A DNA stretch of 35,117 nt from Lujinxingiaceae bacterium (GCA_013697635.1 JACCWM010000160.1:1-35117); one strand, 5' to 3'; shown: positions 1-10,185, counted from the first letter of the stretch. The notes: generated by a model not told the origin, from the sequence alone. Program-made: numbers and translations.

Positions 1-53
1 GTGCAATGCACCGGGCGCGGCCGTTGATACTCTACTGCCAAGCGAGCTCTAAC

Positions 54-731
54 TTAGTTGAGCAGACGGTGCGCGATCGGCTGACCGGTGGTCGAGCCAC
101 CCAGGCCGTCCGGGCTGAAGATTGCCCAGAAGAACTTGAACGCATCGGGATCCTTGTCCTCGAGCACCTTGAGCAGGTCGATCTCGAAATAGGTGCTCAT
201 CAGCCCCGAGGTATCCCGGTGGAACAAGCGCCAGATGCGCCCGTTGGTGAGGATGCCCCAGGTCAGACCGGTGTTGCGCAGGTGACGATCGACGTCGTAG
301 GCCGGGTTGTAGTTGCCTTCTTCGCTCTCGTAGTCATCGAGCGAGGCATCCCAGTCCAGCGATCGCACGATCGCAAGCGCGCCGGTGAAGAAGTCACGGT
401 GGCCACGGTGGGGTACGGCGCGGCGAAAGTCGCTTGCCGAGGCAAACAACGTGAAGTCCGGGCGGTACTCCTCGGAGTCGGTACCAAGCGGGGGAGCCTC
501 CGAGGCCGTCGCGCAGTAGCCCAGGCAGCGAAGCACATAGCTCACCCAGTGATACTGTGTCTGGATCTCGGAGAGCTTCTCCTCGAGCACGGCACGGCGC
601 TTCTCCAAAAGCTCCTCGACACCGCGGCGCGAGGTTTCAATCTGCTCCGAGCTCCACTCGGGAAACGTTGGGAGGGCCGCAAGGCGGTCCGGAAGAAAAA
701 GATTGTTCACGTTCTGAAAAGCATCTGCCAT
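54..731 (-). CDS. N-terminal domain of an Eco57I-like type IIG restriction-modification enzyme, standing alone
   Basis: This 225-aa protein looks like the extreme N-terminal region of large type IIG (Eco57I-like) restriction-modification polypeptides. The diagnostic stretch is near residues 170-205, where the motif WGILTNGRIWRLFHRDTS is followed by an acidic FEIDLL segment and FKFFWAIFSPDGL. A helical segment rich in Glu and Lys lies near residues 30-60. Family members are usually 900-1,300 aa and carry a methyltransferase with an NPPY motif, which is absent here. The protein stops at TAA after the residues HRLLN. The same frame then stays open for 17 codons to the window edge, so a nonsense split or a true stand-alone domain are both possible. 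The ATG has a GGAG ribosome site 6 nt upstream. Family assignment is by motif recognition; function is not established. Confidence 0.65.
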   Translation of the reverse strand: MADAFQNVNNLFLPDRLAALPTFPEWSSEQIETSRRGVEELLEKRRAVLEEKLSEIQTQYHWVSYVLRCLGYCATASEAPPLGTDSEEYRPDFTLFASASDFRRAVPHRGHRDFFTGALAIVRSLDWDASLDDYESEEGNYNPAYDVDRHLRNTGLTWGILTNGRIWRLFHRDTSGLMSTYFEIDLLKVLEDKDPDAFKFFWAIFSPDGLGGSTTGQPIAHRLLN

Positions 732-754
732 GTCGTCTCCGTAAGTGGCTGGCG

Positions 755-780
755 GCGCTTCCCCACCATCGGGGAGGCGC
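755..780. other. GC-rich hairpin in the leader of the restriction-domain gene
   Basis: The arms GCGCTTCCCC and GGGGAGGCGC flank a 6-nt loop (ACCATC). They pair over 10 bp, with one G-T wobble when read as plus-strand RNA and one mismatch when read as minus-strand RNA. There is no T-tract on either side, so this is not a convincing terminator. It lies 24 bases ahead of the start codon of the minus-strand gene and could be a leader hairpin. Its role is unknown. Confidence 0.35.
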
Positions 781-811
781 GACCCTGTGCCTGGTCTCGC
801 TTGAAAGGCTC

Positions 812-854
812 AAGAAAAACAGAAAATCCGGCGCGGACTATAAGTGCGCGCCGG
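812..854 (-). terminator. Rho-independent terminator of the Ig-domain lipoprotein gene
   Basis: On the minus strand a perfect 8-bp stem (CCGGCGCG with CGCGCCGG, 828-835 and 847-854) encloses an 11-nt loop. It is followed directly by a T-rich run reading ATTTTCTGTTTTTCTT. It begins 60 bases after the stop codon of the 649-aa lipoprotein gene, where a terminator is expected. It also implies that the downstream restriction-domain gene needs its own promoter. Confidence 0.85.
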
Positions 855-913
855 GGTTGGTGTCAAGATCGCTTGCGCGGCCAAAAAGCGCGCGTCAAGC
901 CGATTTATCGGGC

Positions 914-2863
914 TCAGTTGGCTGCCGTGAACTCGAAGATTTTCTGAGCGTCCACGTTCTCGCCGTTGGGAACAATGACCGAGAGGCGGTAGGTCCCTGC
1001 GGCATCGGGAACAAAGGAGACACTTGCGCCCGTGCCGGTAAAAAAGGCCGAACTGCTCGCCGGGCGCGAGAGAAGTACCCAATTCGACCCCGCCAAATTC
1101 CCCGTGCCCGAACTCTCCACTGCCGTAAATGTGGTATTCTCACCGACCTTGGCCGCTGTGGTAAAGGAGGGATTGATATCGACGGCAAGCGTCGGATTGG
1201 CGGCTACGGGCTGTCCGACCAGCGCCAGCACCATGTCGTCCTGGCTGCCAACGGAGTTCGAGACCAACCGCACGGCCACGCTGCGTCGCACATTGACTGC
1301 ACTTGAATAGGTGGCCGTGCCCTCGAGCAATCCGCCCGGCGCGATCGTGCCGGTCAAGGTCGAGACGGCGAACTCCTCACCAGTGGTGCCCAAGCCGGGC
1401 TCAACGACGACATCGGTGATGATCAGCGGATCGCTGCCCCGGTTGTGGACGACGAAGCGGCGCTCCTGGTTGGTCTGGCCCGCAGGAAAGGTGAACTGAA
1501 AAGGCGCGACCTGACCGATCGCGGCCTCACCCTCGTCACCGAACAGATCGACCAGGGTCTTGTTGCCCGAAAAGGTGTCGTTGTGACGGATCTCCAACTC
1601 ACCGATAGTCGAGACGTTACTCTCTGCGGGCGCCTCGAACTCCACCACGAGCTCGATCGACGAGGGCACGATTTCGCCGTCCACCTCGGTTGCCCGCGGC
1701 AACGTGGGACGTTGGGTCGGAAAGTTGGCCAGAATGTCGACGCCGTTCCACAGAACCTTGTAGAAGGGGCGCGCACCCTGTGGGCGCAAGGTCAATCCCG
1801 TGAGCTGTCCGGTCGCCTTGCCGAAGTTGCTGACCGTGATGATCTGTTGGGTGGCACTGGAGAATTCCAGAGAATCCGGCTCGATGACAATGCGCGGAGC
1901 ATTGCCTGCGTCACGCGTAACCTCGAGAATGATCTTCGGGCTGGTGATTCCGATCGACGAGGAGACAAAGGAGATGGTGCTCGAAAACTCCAGGGCAGCG
2001 TCCGTGGCGTTGCCCGGTGGGTTGAAGGTCAGCGTGAAGCTCTGGGCCTCGTTGCCGGCGATGATCACCGGCTGGCTGGGCGGGATCGCCGGCGAAATGC
2101 TGAACATCTCCGAATTCGGATGGATGTCGGCCTGAAAAACTGTCAACGGGCCACTGGCCGAGTTACGGATGGTGAAGTTGGCCGTCTGGCTGACGCCTGC
2201 CTGAGCGTTGGCAAACTGGACAAACTGGGGTTCGAGCTTGATCTCGCCACTGTTGCCATCGGTCAGAAAGTAAAGCCGCGCTTTGCCTCCTTGCACGATG
2301 CCACTGTTGTTCTGGGCATTGGTTTCGATGAGCAACTCGCCACAGTAGCGCTCCTTGTACTCGGCGGGAACACTTGCGCCCGCCTGAGGACATTCGAGCT
2401 GGCCGCTGCCCTGCTTGACGATGAACTGAATCTGGTGTTGCAAGCCAGGTGCGATGGAAAACGGCGCCTCCAGACCGGTGCCAAGGCACTTGGAATTCGC
2501 GACTGCCAGGCAAATCGCGCCGCCCGAGCAGTCGGCATCACCGTTCGATGGGTCGCACGAGGTCTCACTGCGCGCGCCGGCGATCACGAGACGATCGGGA
2601 CGAGCCACCCACTCGAGCTTGGAGATGGTGAGCTCGGCCTTGTCGCTGCTTCGCAAGATCACCGTCGGCGACTGCGTGACGTGGCGGTCGGTCGCCTGGC
2701 TGATGTCGAGCACGAAGCCGGCCGAGGACAAGTCCTCGATCGTAAAGCCGGGCACGGCAACGGCCGTGAAGCTATCATTATCACCGCAACCTGGCGCTCC
2801 AAGGCTTGCAACTACACCGCTTACGAGCAGCGCCAGCGCGCCCATTTTGCTTACAGCTTTCAT
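914..2863 (-). CDS. Lipoprotein with SPD-2/hydin-type Ig domains and a C-terminal PKD-like domain
   Basis: This 649-aa protein is predicted to be secreted and lipid-anchored. Residues 1-26 form a signal sequence ending at a cysteine (SLGAPGC), a loose lipobox. The mature part is beta-rich. Repeated segments such as LEPQFVQFANAQAGVSQTANF and SLEFSSATQQIITVSNFG match the ASPM-SPD-2-hydin, choice-of-anchor-D type of Ig fold. The last 85 residues (from TLAVDINPSF) resemble a PKD domain, with the typical ending in which a sheet reading AGTYRLSVIV closes the fold. Several cysteines near residues 100-180 suggest a disulphide-linked subdomain. No catalytic motif is visible, so a structural or adhesive surface role is the best inference. 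The ATG has GGAG about 10 nt upstream. It is monocistronic, with its own promoter candidate and terminator. Confidence 0.8.
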   Translation of the reverse strand: MKAVSKMGALALLVSGVVASLGAPGCGDNDSFTAVAVPGFTIEDLSSAGFVLDISQATDRHVTQSPTVILRSSDKAELTISKLEWVARPDRLVIAGARSETSCDPSNGDADCSGGAICLAVANSKCLGTGLEAPFSIAPGLQHQIQFIVKQGSGQLECPQAGASVPAEYKERYCGELLIETNAQNNSGIVQGGKARLYFLTDGNSGEIKLEPQFVQFANAQAGVSQTANFTIRNSASGPLTVFQADIHPNSEMFSISPAIPPSQPVIIAGNEAQSFTLTFNPPGNATDAALEFSSTISFVSSSIGITSPKIILEVTRDAGNAPRIVIEPDSLEFSSATQQIITVSNFGKATGQLTGLTLRPQGARPFYKVLWNGVDILANFPTQRPTLPRATEVDGEIVPSSIELVVEFEAPAESNVSTIGELEIRHNDTFSGNKTLVDLFGDEGEAAIGQVAPFQFTFPAGQTNQERRFVVHNRGSDPLIITDVVVEPGLGTTGEEFAVSTLTGTIAPGGLLEGTATYSSAVNVRRSVAVRLVSNSVGSQDDMVLALVGQPVAANPTLAVDINPSFTTAAKVGENTTFTAVESSGTGNLAGSNWVLLSRPASSSAFFTGTGASVSFVPDAAGTYRLSVIVPNGENVDAQKIFEFTAAN

Positions 2864-2941
2864 CGATCTTTATCTCCGCAACACGCAACCATCTTCGGCT
2901 TGCCAGGTGGTGGTTTTTGAATGCTTTCCCGCACGGCGCCT

Positions 2942-2970
2942 AACTTAGCCGTCTGTCCAACACTTTGCAA
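2942..2970 (-). promoter_or_regulatory. Candidate sigma-70 promoter of the Ig-domain lipoprotein gene
   Basis: On the minus strand, TTGCAA and TAAGTT are separated by 17 bp, about 80 bp ahead of the start codon. The -10 matches the consensus at only three of six positions, so this is a weak prediction. Confidence 0.3.
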
Positions 2971-3017
2971 GCCAGGGCGCGACGGGCCGCGTGTGGGCGA
3001 GCCTGCGGCGTCCATTC

Positions 3018-3050
3018 ACGCGCTGGTCACGCGCTGGTCACGCGCTGGTC
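3018..3050. repeat. Three perfect copies of an 11-bp tandem repeat
   Basis: The unit ACGCGCTGGTC occurs three times head to tail, with a partial fourth copy running into the lipase gene. The array starts just after the lipase coding end and its last bases share the stop codon (3049-3051). Eleven is not a multiple of three, so gain or loss of a unit could alter downstream sequence but not the encoded product. Slippage is the likely origin. Confidence 0.85.
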
Positions 3051-4179
3051 ACGCGTTGGGGCGCGCCATGAACTCGGCCACGTCGCCCCACAGCGCCTCG
3101 AAGTCCGGTCGCCGAAAGCCCGAGCCCGAGATGAACCAGTCGACGTGCGGTGGCACATGGGCGGGATCGTTGAAGTGGCCGCAGACGTCCAGGTGGTCGG
3201 CTTTTGCGGTGTGGATCACCTCGCCCCAGAGCTGCGAGAGGGTGGGCACCACGCCGTCGTTGTCGCGCCGGTCGGGCATCTCGCCAAAGCCGCGCACAAG
3301 CGCGATCGATTGCTCCTTGGGCGGCGCGGGAACGGCGCCGTTTCGCGAGGTCAACAGCTGCAGCATGCGAAACATCGTGTGCGAGGCATGCGCATAAGGG
3401 TCAAAGCGCAGCCGCGCCAGCCCGCGCGCCGACAAGCCGGCGGCTTTTGTGACCACGCAACCATAGCGCACGCTGGGCCGGTCGGCCGTCGTCCCGTTGA
3501 AGATATCGATCGAGCCCGGCGTGAGCTGGCCGACGGCGTCGCGATCCGAGAGAATCTGGTCGAGAAACTCGCTGATCGCTGCCTGGCGCTCCGCGTCGAA
3601 GTCGGCGAACAGCTCGCGGTAGAACTGATCGAGGATGGTGTTGTCCAGCCCACGCGCCCGGTCAAAGTGCGTCATCAACCCCATCAACTTAAAGAGCGCG
3701 CTCAACGGCAGCCGGCCAAAGCGCAGCGTATAGATCGTGCCCAGCGACATCGCCCACAGCAGATTCTGTCCGAAGATCGAGTTAAAAAACGCCGCGCTCG
3801 GCGCCCCCAGGTGCGGCGTCGCCACGGTCACCACGCTCTTCACCCGGCTCGCAAAGCGCTCCAAAGAGGCCTTGTCCGTATCAAGGAGCGAGGCGCTGGG
3901 TGTGACCAGCAGGCGCGTGTCGAGACCGCCCGTCGAGTGGCCGATCAGGTGAATGGGGGCCTCGGCGTCGAGCGCGGTCGCAGCGATCGTGTCGTAGAGT
4001 CGCTTTGAGCGCTTGCGGATCGAGGCCGTAGGCAAGGTGTTGACCGTGATGATCTCGGCCTCGATGCCATAGGCGGCCAGGGCCAGGGTGAGGCCTTCGC
4101 GCACATGGTGAAAGTAGGTGATGCCGCCCAAATTCGAGAATCCGAAGAAGCCGGCCGACAGATAAACGTAGTGTTTCAT
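3049..4179 (-). CDS. Lipase/esterase of the alpha/beta-hydrolase fold
   Basis: The product is 376 aa from the chosen ATG. The nucleophile elbow GHSTGG (Ser82) follows a beta-strand, and an N-terminal segment YLSAGFFGFSNLGGITYF resembles the start of bacterial triacylglycerol-lipase-like hydrolases with a hydrophobic oxyanion region. A probable acid is in the NDGVVPTLSQLWG segment, and a probable catalytic His is in DVCGHFNDP near residue 325, completing a Ser-Asp-His triad. There is no signal peptide, so it is probably cytoplasmic or membrane-associated. I chose the ATG at 4179 because an AGAG site lies 8 nt ahead and homology-like sequence begins directly there; an upstream ATG at 4218 would add 13 residues. 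The gene starts 46 nt after thiC, so it may be the second gene of the thiamine-regulated transcript. The substrate cannot be deduced. Confidence 0.75.
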   Translation of the reverse strand: MKHYVYLSAGFFGFSNLGGITYFHHVREGLTLALAAYGIEAEIITVNTLPTASIRKRSKRLYDTIAATALDAEAPIHLIGHSTGGLDTRLLVTPSASLLDTDKASLERFASRVKSVVTVATPHLGAPSAAFFNSIFGQNLLWAMSLGTIYTLRFGRLPLSALFKLMGLMTHFDRARGLDNTILDQFYRELFADFDAERQAAISEFLDQILSDRDAVGQLTPGSIDIFNGTTADRPSVRYGCVVTKAAGLSARGLARLRFDPYAHASHTMFRMLQLLTSRNGAVPAPPKEQSIALVRGFGEMPDRRDNDGVVPTLSQLWGEVIHTAKADHLDVCGHFNDPAHVPPHVDWFISGSGFRRPDFEALWGDVAEFMARPNA

Positions 4180-4225
4180 GGCATCTCTGATGCGATTTGG
4201 ATCGCGTTGGGCGATCACCTTGGGC

Positions 4226-5908
<1,683 letters not shown>

Positions 5909-6025
5909 TCATCTCCGTGGTTCGTTCGCGGGCGGCAGATCGCTGAACGCAGACATGTTCCAAGCAAGTCGAAGCGCACTGTGCGACGACGATCCGATCT
6001 TGTTTGGCTCAGCCAGCGCACACCG

Positions 6026-6124
6026 CTCTTCCTACGCCGGTATCAGCCGGTTCAGGTTCCAGGGTATAATCTCAATCTTGGCGACATGCCCACGGCATGC
6101 TCTGGCCAAGATACCCCTGGCGGC
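6026..6124 (-). promoter_or_regulatory. TPP riboswitch (THI element) controlling thiC
   Basis: Read as minus-strand RNA, the stretch contains the conserved core of the thiamine pyrophosphate aptamer. The TTGAGATTATACCC segment corresponds to the usual CUGAGA/ACCC motif. ACCTGAACCGG and GATACCGGCGTAGG follow, corresponding to the usual ACCUGAUC...GCGUAGGGA region, with the 5' GGGGTAT arm of the basal stems. It sits about 120 nt ahead of the thiC start. I see no stem with a U-tract between aptamer and start codon, so control at translation initiation is the more likely mechanism. Confidence 0.93.
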
Positions 6125-6140
6125 ACTTGTGCTGGGAGGA

Positions 6141-6169
6141 TGTTTAGCCGCTGGCCGCCAACGCGTCAA
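6141..6169 (-). promoter_or_regulatory. Candidate promoter of the thiC transcript
   Basis: On the minus strand a TTGACG box and a TAAACA box are separated by 17 bp. The predicted start of transcription falls about 10 nt ahead of the first conserved riboswitch bases, exactly where a riboswitch-led transcript should begin. That placement raises confidence although the -10 box is poor. Confidence 0.55.
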
Positions 6170-6221
6170 GTCGTCTGCTCCAATGGGCCCGGCGCCAACC
6201 CCTTGGATCTAGCTGAATTCA

Positions 6222-6250
6222 TTGCTTTGATTGACGCCGTGGCGTACTCT
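6222..6250 (+). promoter_or_regulatory. Candidate promoter of the first 598-aa paralogue
   Basis: TTGCTT and TACTCT are spaced by 17 bp, about 84 bp ahead of the coding start. The match is weak but no better candidate is visible in the divergent region shared with thiC. Confidence 0.28.
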
Positions 6251-6287
6251 GGCCTGTGCTAGGACAAGTCGAAGCAACACGACCCAT

Positions 6288-6304
6288 GATGGTGTTGCAC
6301 CATC
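6288..6304. promoter_or_regulatory. Perfect 7-bp inverted repeat in the leader of the first paralogue
   Basis: GATGGTG and CACCATC flank a 3-bp centre (TTG). It lies just downstream of the promoter candidate and 30 bp before the ATG. It could be an operator for a dimeric repressor or a small leader hairpin. Confidence 0.45.
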
Positions 6305-6333
6305 GCCCACCCTAACCCCGATTCAAGACGTCC

Positions 6334-8130
6334 ATGGACAGCTCAGACTCACAAAAAGAGCAACAGCAGCTCTTGAATGCACTTGCCACCCTCACCAAAG
6401 AGTACAAAGCCAAATTCGAACCCAAAGAGGTTGCGGCCTTGCTGCGTGAATTGGCCGATGAGGTGAGCACTCCAATCGAGAGCCTCAGCGGGCCCGTGCG
6501 TACGGTGGCGGGCAAGATCGAGGTTCTTCTTTGCTTTGAGCGAGCGCTCACTTTGGAGCAACAGCTGCCGAACCTGCTCGAGGTCGGCGGCATCTTCGTG
6601 GACATCGCTCCCGCGCCGCCCATGCTCGCCGAGGTTGCCTTGATCATCGAGGGCGCGGGCGCATCAAGCTCGGTGACCCTCAATGGACGCGTCGTGCAGG
6701 TGACTGCGGCCGGCGTGGCCCTCGAGGTCTACAAACCAAACGAGCAGCAGCGCGAATTGCTCAAGGAGCTGCCGGGCAAAATGCGCGCGGCCGGTCCCAG
6801 GCGCAAGCTGCCCGCCCCGGCTGATGCACCCATGCCCGTTGCCGCACCCACACTCGCCCAGGCGCCTGCTGCGCCACCGGTTGTGGCGCCGACGCCGGTG
6901 CGCACCCTCGCGACCGGTCTGTACACGGTCGCCGGCGAGCCCGTGAAGCGCTGGGACTTGAGCCGTGACTCGATCGTCAAGGTCTTAATCGAGACGAGCA
7001 CCAAGCTTGGCTATGGTGTCATCGAAGTCGCCACCGATGGCGTCAAACGCCAACTCCTGATTCAAGACGGCCATCTCTATGACATACGCCGAGAGCCCGC
7101 GACAGATTCTGAGAGCGTGGAGCATCTGCTCGCTGCCAGCGGACGCTTCGACGCGACCGCCGTGGCAAGCGCGCGCGAGCTTGCGGCCAAACAGAACATT
7201 ACTCCGGGGGAGGCGCTTGTGGCCCTGGGGCATCTGCCCCATCAAGAGTTGGCAATCGGACTTCGCACACGGCTGCTCTTCTTGCTCACGCGCGTCTGTG
7301 CATTGAAGGACGCCCAGATCGCCTATTATCCATTGGACCAATACCCGGGCACATTCTTGCTGCAGCCCATTTCGCTGCTCGAGCGTGCCATGGAGTTGGT
7401 GCGTTCCCATTGGACTGCGCTCTCGAGCGAGGAATTGCGCACTCACGAGAGCAGCTTCTCGCAGTTTCACCTCGCACTGATCGACCCGCCGCCATTTAAC
7501 GTGAGCGTGCTCGATTTGCCAGCCAAGGAGGCGCGCCTGCTCGAGGTCGTCGGTGAGCGGTCAAGAGGACTGCGCGATCTCTACCGCACCACTTCGCTCA
7601 GCGAGCAACAGACCCTGACGATCGTGATCGTGCTCGAAGAGATGGGTCTGCTGCGGCGACTCGAGGTCAATACCTGGGGTCGGGTTAAGACCCAACAGGT
7701 CGAGCAGATCGATCTGATGCACGAGCGCCTGCTGCGTGATAACCATTTCGAATTGCTCAACCTTCATTGGTCAGCCGACAACGAAGAGGTCGGCGCAGCC
7801 TACCAGGCGGTTTTGGTCCGCTTCAATCCCGATGACCTATCTGCGAGCACCGATCCGGCGCTGCTTGCGAAGATCGCCCAGGTGCGTGTTCGCGCCGGCG
7901 AAGCCCATCAGGTCTTGGCGGCGCGGCCAGGGCGAGCGACCTACCGCGAAACGGTCATCGACCGCTTCGCGATCGAGGGCGCCATTCAGATGTTCGAGAG
8001 GCAGCTCGAGACGGCTAAGATCCGCCGGGAGATCCGCGCCGGGATCGAGGTCTGCCGGCGCATCATCGAGCTCGACCCAGGGCACAGCGAAGCGCGTCGT
8101 GACCTCGATTTGCTGCGCACTCTGATCTGA
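6334..8130 (+). CDS. PilZ-like / DUF4388-like / degenerate J-domain / TPR scaffold protein, copy 1
   Basis: This is a 598-aa cytoplasmic protein without catalytic motifs. Residues about 60-135 resemble an atypical PilZ domain, with LLEVGGIFVDIAPAPPM then VTLNGRVVQVTAAGVALEV. The RxxxR motif that binds cyclic di-GMP is not visible, so binding is doubtful. A Pro/Ala-rich linker covers about 150-190. Residues 200-330 resemble DUF4388/PATAN-type modules (RQLLIQDGHLYDIRR, then ITPGEALVALGHLPHQEL). A winged-helix-like region follows. Near residues 480-545 there is a J-domain-like segment (NHFELLNLHWSADNEEVGAAY) without the HPD tripeptide, so it should not stimulate Hsp70 normally. A TPR-like helix pair with IELDPGHSEARRDL ends the protein. 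There is no good ribosome site before the ATG. The next gene is a paralogue of identical length. Confidence 0.7.
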   Translation: MDSSDSQKEQQQLLNALATLTKEYKAKFEPKEVAALLRELADEVSTPIESLSGPVRTVAGKIEVLLCFERALTLEQQLPNLLEVGGIFVDIAPAPPMLAEVALIIEGAGASSSVTLNGRVVQVTAAGVALEVYKPNEQQRELLKELPGKMRAAGPRRKLPAPADAPMPVAAPTLAQAPAAPPVVAPTPVRTLATGLYTVAGEPVKRWDLSRDSIVKVLIETSTKLGYGVIEVATDGVKRQLLIQDGHLYDIRREPATDSESVEHLLAASGRFDATAVASARELAAKQNITPGEALVALGHLPHQELAIGLRTRLLFLLTRVCALKDAQIAYYPLDQYPGTFLLQPISLLERAMELVRSHWTALSSEELRTHESSFSQFHLALIDPPPFNVSVLDLPAKEARLLEVVGERSRGLRDLYRTTSLSEQQTLTIVIVLEEMGLLRRLEVNTWGRVKTQQVEQIDLMHERLLRDNHFELLNLHWSADNEEVGAAYQAVLVRFNPDDLSASTDPALLAKIAQVRVRAGEAHQVLAARPGRATYRETVIDRFAIEGAIQMFERQLETAKIRREIRAGIEVCRRIIELDPGHSEARRDLDLLRTLI

Positions 8131-8388
8131 CCCCCCACGATCGCCTGTTCCGTGGCGCGATCATCTCTCCCAGCGCATTTCATGGCCTGGCCGCTGTTGC
8201 CTTTGCTGCTGGCGGCACTAGCTTTGGCTTCATCACAATCCAGCTAAACCCAACGGTGCAGTTTGGTCGTCCTGGCATGCCCACGGCCGAGCTCGGCACG
8301 GGGTTCTCTTGTATTGGCATCAATGTGCCACGTACTCGTGTCGTCTCGACCCATGTCTCACGGCCCTATTTTCCTGTAAGGAATCCCC

Positions 8389-10185
8389 ATGACGAGCCAA
8401 CTTCCCAAACGGCGCAAAGTTTTTGTCGACGCGCTTCATGATTTTATCCGCGAGTACGACGACTTGGATTCCCGCGAGATTATCGAGGCACTCCAGGAGG
8501 TCTCGGAAGACTTCGACAGCGTCTCATCCACTGTCCGCCCGCCCGTGACATGCCTCGAGGTCAAAGAACAAAAATGGGAGGCGCACCTGCACTATGCCAC
8601 GCGCCAGTCGTTGAGCGTGGAGCTGCCGGCTCTGCTCGATCTGCGCGGTGTGTGCCTGATCACCGAGGACAAACCGCCGCTGATGCAATGGATCACGTTG
8701 CGCATTGGTTGCTCGGACAGCAAGCAGACCGTCGAATTGCAGGCGCGCGTGGTTCAGCACACCGAGGACGGCGTCGCGCTCGAGATCAAGCGCGCCGATC
8801 AAGCGGTGCGCGAGAAGTTGCATGGGCTGATAAGCTCGCCCGTCCAGCCCGGACAAAGCAGCACAACCTTGCACGGAAAGCCTGTGGGCGCGGGCGCTGG
8901 GCCCAGGGCGGAGCTTGCGGCGCCTTCGCCCCAGGCGTCAACGATTAACGACAAAAAGATCGAGCTCAACAGCGAAGCCATAGGCCGCTGGAGGCTCGAG
9001 CAGATGCCCCTCGATCGTATTTTGCTCGATTTGGCCCGCCGACGCGGCTATGGCGTGCTCGAGATCGTCGACGGTGAGCGCACCAGCCAGCTCGTCTGCT
9101 ACAACCATTATATCTTGGAGATCAATCGTTACCCTCGCCAGGACGGTGACACCCTCGAGGGCTTGCTCTTGGAAAGCGGCAACATCGATCAGGAGCAGTT
9201 CGCCAGTTCACGCGCCCTGGCTCGCCAGCACAACATCAGCGTCGGTGACGCCCTGGTGCAGCTCAACGCGATCACGGCCAGCCAATTGCTGCTCTCGCTC
9301 AAGGCGCGCATCAAGTTTTTGCTCGAGCGGCTTTGGAAGCCGCGCGGCGAGGCGAGCTTCCATGTCTTGAGCCAGCCGCCAGGCCGCTATACGGCGCCGC
9401 CGGTCTCGATCCCCGCGCGCGTGTTCGCCTATGCACTCAATCGCTACGAGAAGCTCGACCGCGATCAAATCCTGGTGGCCTGCGAGCGCTACAACCAGCG
9501 CTTCGTCACCACGGCCACCCCGCTACCCTTTCCGATCGAATCCTTGGAGTTCGATGACAAGCGTCAGCGCTTCTTCAATGCCTTGCAAGACGATCCGCGC
9601 GTGCTTCGCGACGTGCTTCAGATCTCATCGCTCTCGCATGCGCAGACGCTCGCGCTGGTGCTCTCGCTCGACCACCTCGGGCTGCTCAGGCTCACCGGCT
9701 CGCCGGCCGACGAGCGCGAGCGCGCACAGCGCAGCGCCGATATCGACGAGGTCTACAATCGCCTTCAAAGCGACGACTACTTCACGATGATGGGCTTGCA
9801 CTGGTCGGCCTACGACCAGGAAATCCAGCGCGCCTTTCACGCGCTCAGCCAGCGCTTTGCTCAGAGCAGCGCCGAAGACTTGGCCGAGGCCGTCCAGCGA
9901 AAGGTTCAGCGCATTCGCGAGTCGATCACCGAGGCCTATGAGGCGATTCGCAACCCGGCGCGACGCGCCAAATACCGCGAGAGCCTGGTCGACTCCTACT
10001 CGATGGAAAACGCCATCAATATGTTCAAAAAACAGGCCGAGACGGCCAAAATGCGCCGCGACATCGACAGCGCCGTCGACGCCTGCTGCCGCATCGTCGA
10101 GCTCGACCCCGACGATGGCGACGCTCGCCAGGATCTCAAGACCTTGCGCCCGCTCAAGCTATGGGCGAACTCTCAGCGCCGCTGA
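8389..10185 (+). CDS. PilZ-like / DUF4388-like / degenerate J-domain / TPR scaffold protein, copy 2
   Basis: This is a 598-aa paralogue of the preceding gene with the same domain order. Residues about 60-135 are PilZ-like (ELPALLDLRGVCLITEDKPP, later ELQARVVQHTEDGVALEIK). A linker is followed by a DUF4388-like region with ISVGDALVQLNAITASQLLL. The J-like part has DYFTMMGLHWSAYDQEIQRA, again lacking HPD, and the C-terminus has the TPR-like IVELDPDDGDARQDLKTL. Sequence similarity is strongest in the last 130 residues, from the J-like region onward. The ATG is preceded by AAGGAA at 8 nt, a better start signal than in copy 1. The 258-bp gap between the two genes shows no convincing terminator, so they may or may not be co-transcribed. 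The gene is convergent with the permease gene 15 bp downstream. Confidence 0.7.
   Translation: MTSQLPKRRKVFVDALHDFIREYDDLDSREIIEALQEVSEDFDSVSSTVRPPVTCLEVKEQKWEAHLHYATRQSLSVELPALLDLRGVCLITEDKPPLMQWITLRIGCSDSKQTVELQARVVQHTEDGVALEIKRADQAVREKLHGLISSPVQPGQSSTTLHGKPVGAGAGPRAELAAPSPQASTINDKKIELNSEAIGRWRLEQMPLDRILLDLARRRGYGVLEIVDGERTSQLVCYNHYILEINRYPRQDGDTLEGLLLESGNIDQEQFASSRALARQHNISVGDALVQLNAITASQLLLSLKARIKFLLERLWKPRGEASFHVLSQPPGRYTAPPVSIPARVFAYALNRYEKLDRDQILVACERYNQRFVTTATPLPFPIESLEFDDKRQRFFNALQDDPRVLRDVLQISSLSHAQTLALVLSLDHLGLLRLTGSPADERERAQRSADIDEVYNRLQSDDYFTMMGLHWSAYDQEIQRAFHALSQRFAQSSAEDLAEAVQRKVQRIRESITEAYEAIRNPARRAKYRESLVDSYSMENAINMFKKQAETAKMRRDIDSAVDACCRIVELDPDDGDARQDLKTLRPLKLWANSQRR

Noticed and set aside
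1445-2920. Plus-strand 491-aa frame opposite the Ig-domain lipoprotein gene
   Set aside because: The minus strand has a signal peptide, ribosome site and terminator in the right places; the opposite frame has none of these.
8131-8388. Terminator between the two 598-aa paralogues
   Set aside because: GATCGC and GCGATC near the first stop could pair, but no T-tract follows and the stem is short, so a termination call is not supported.
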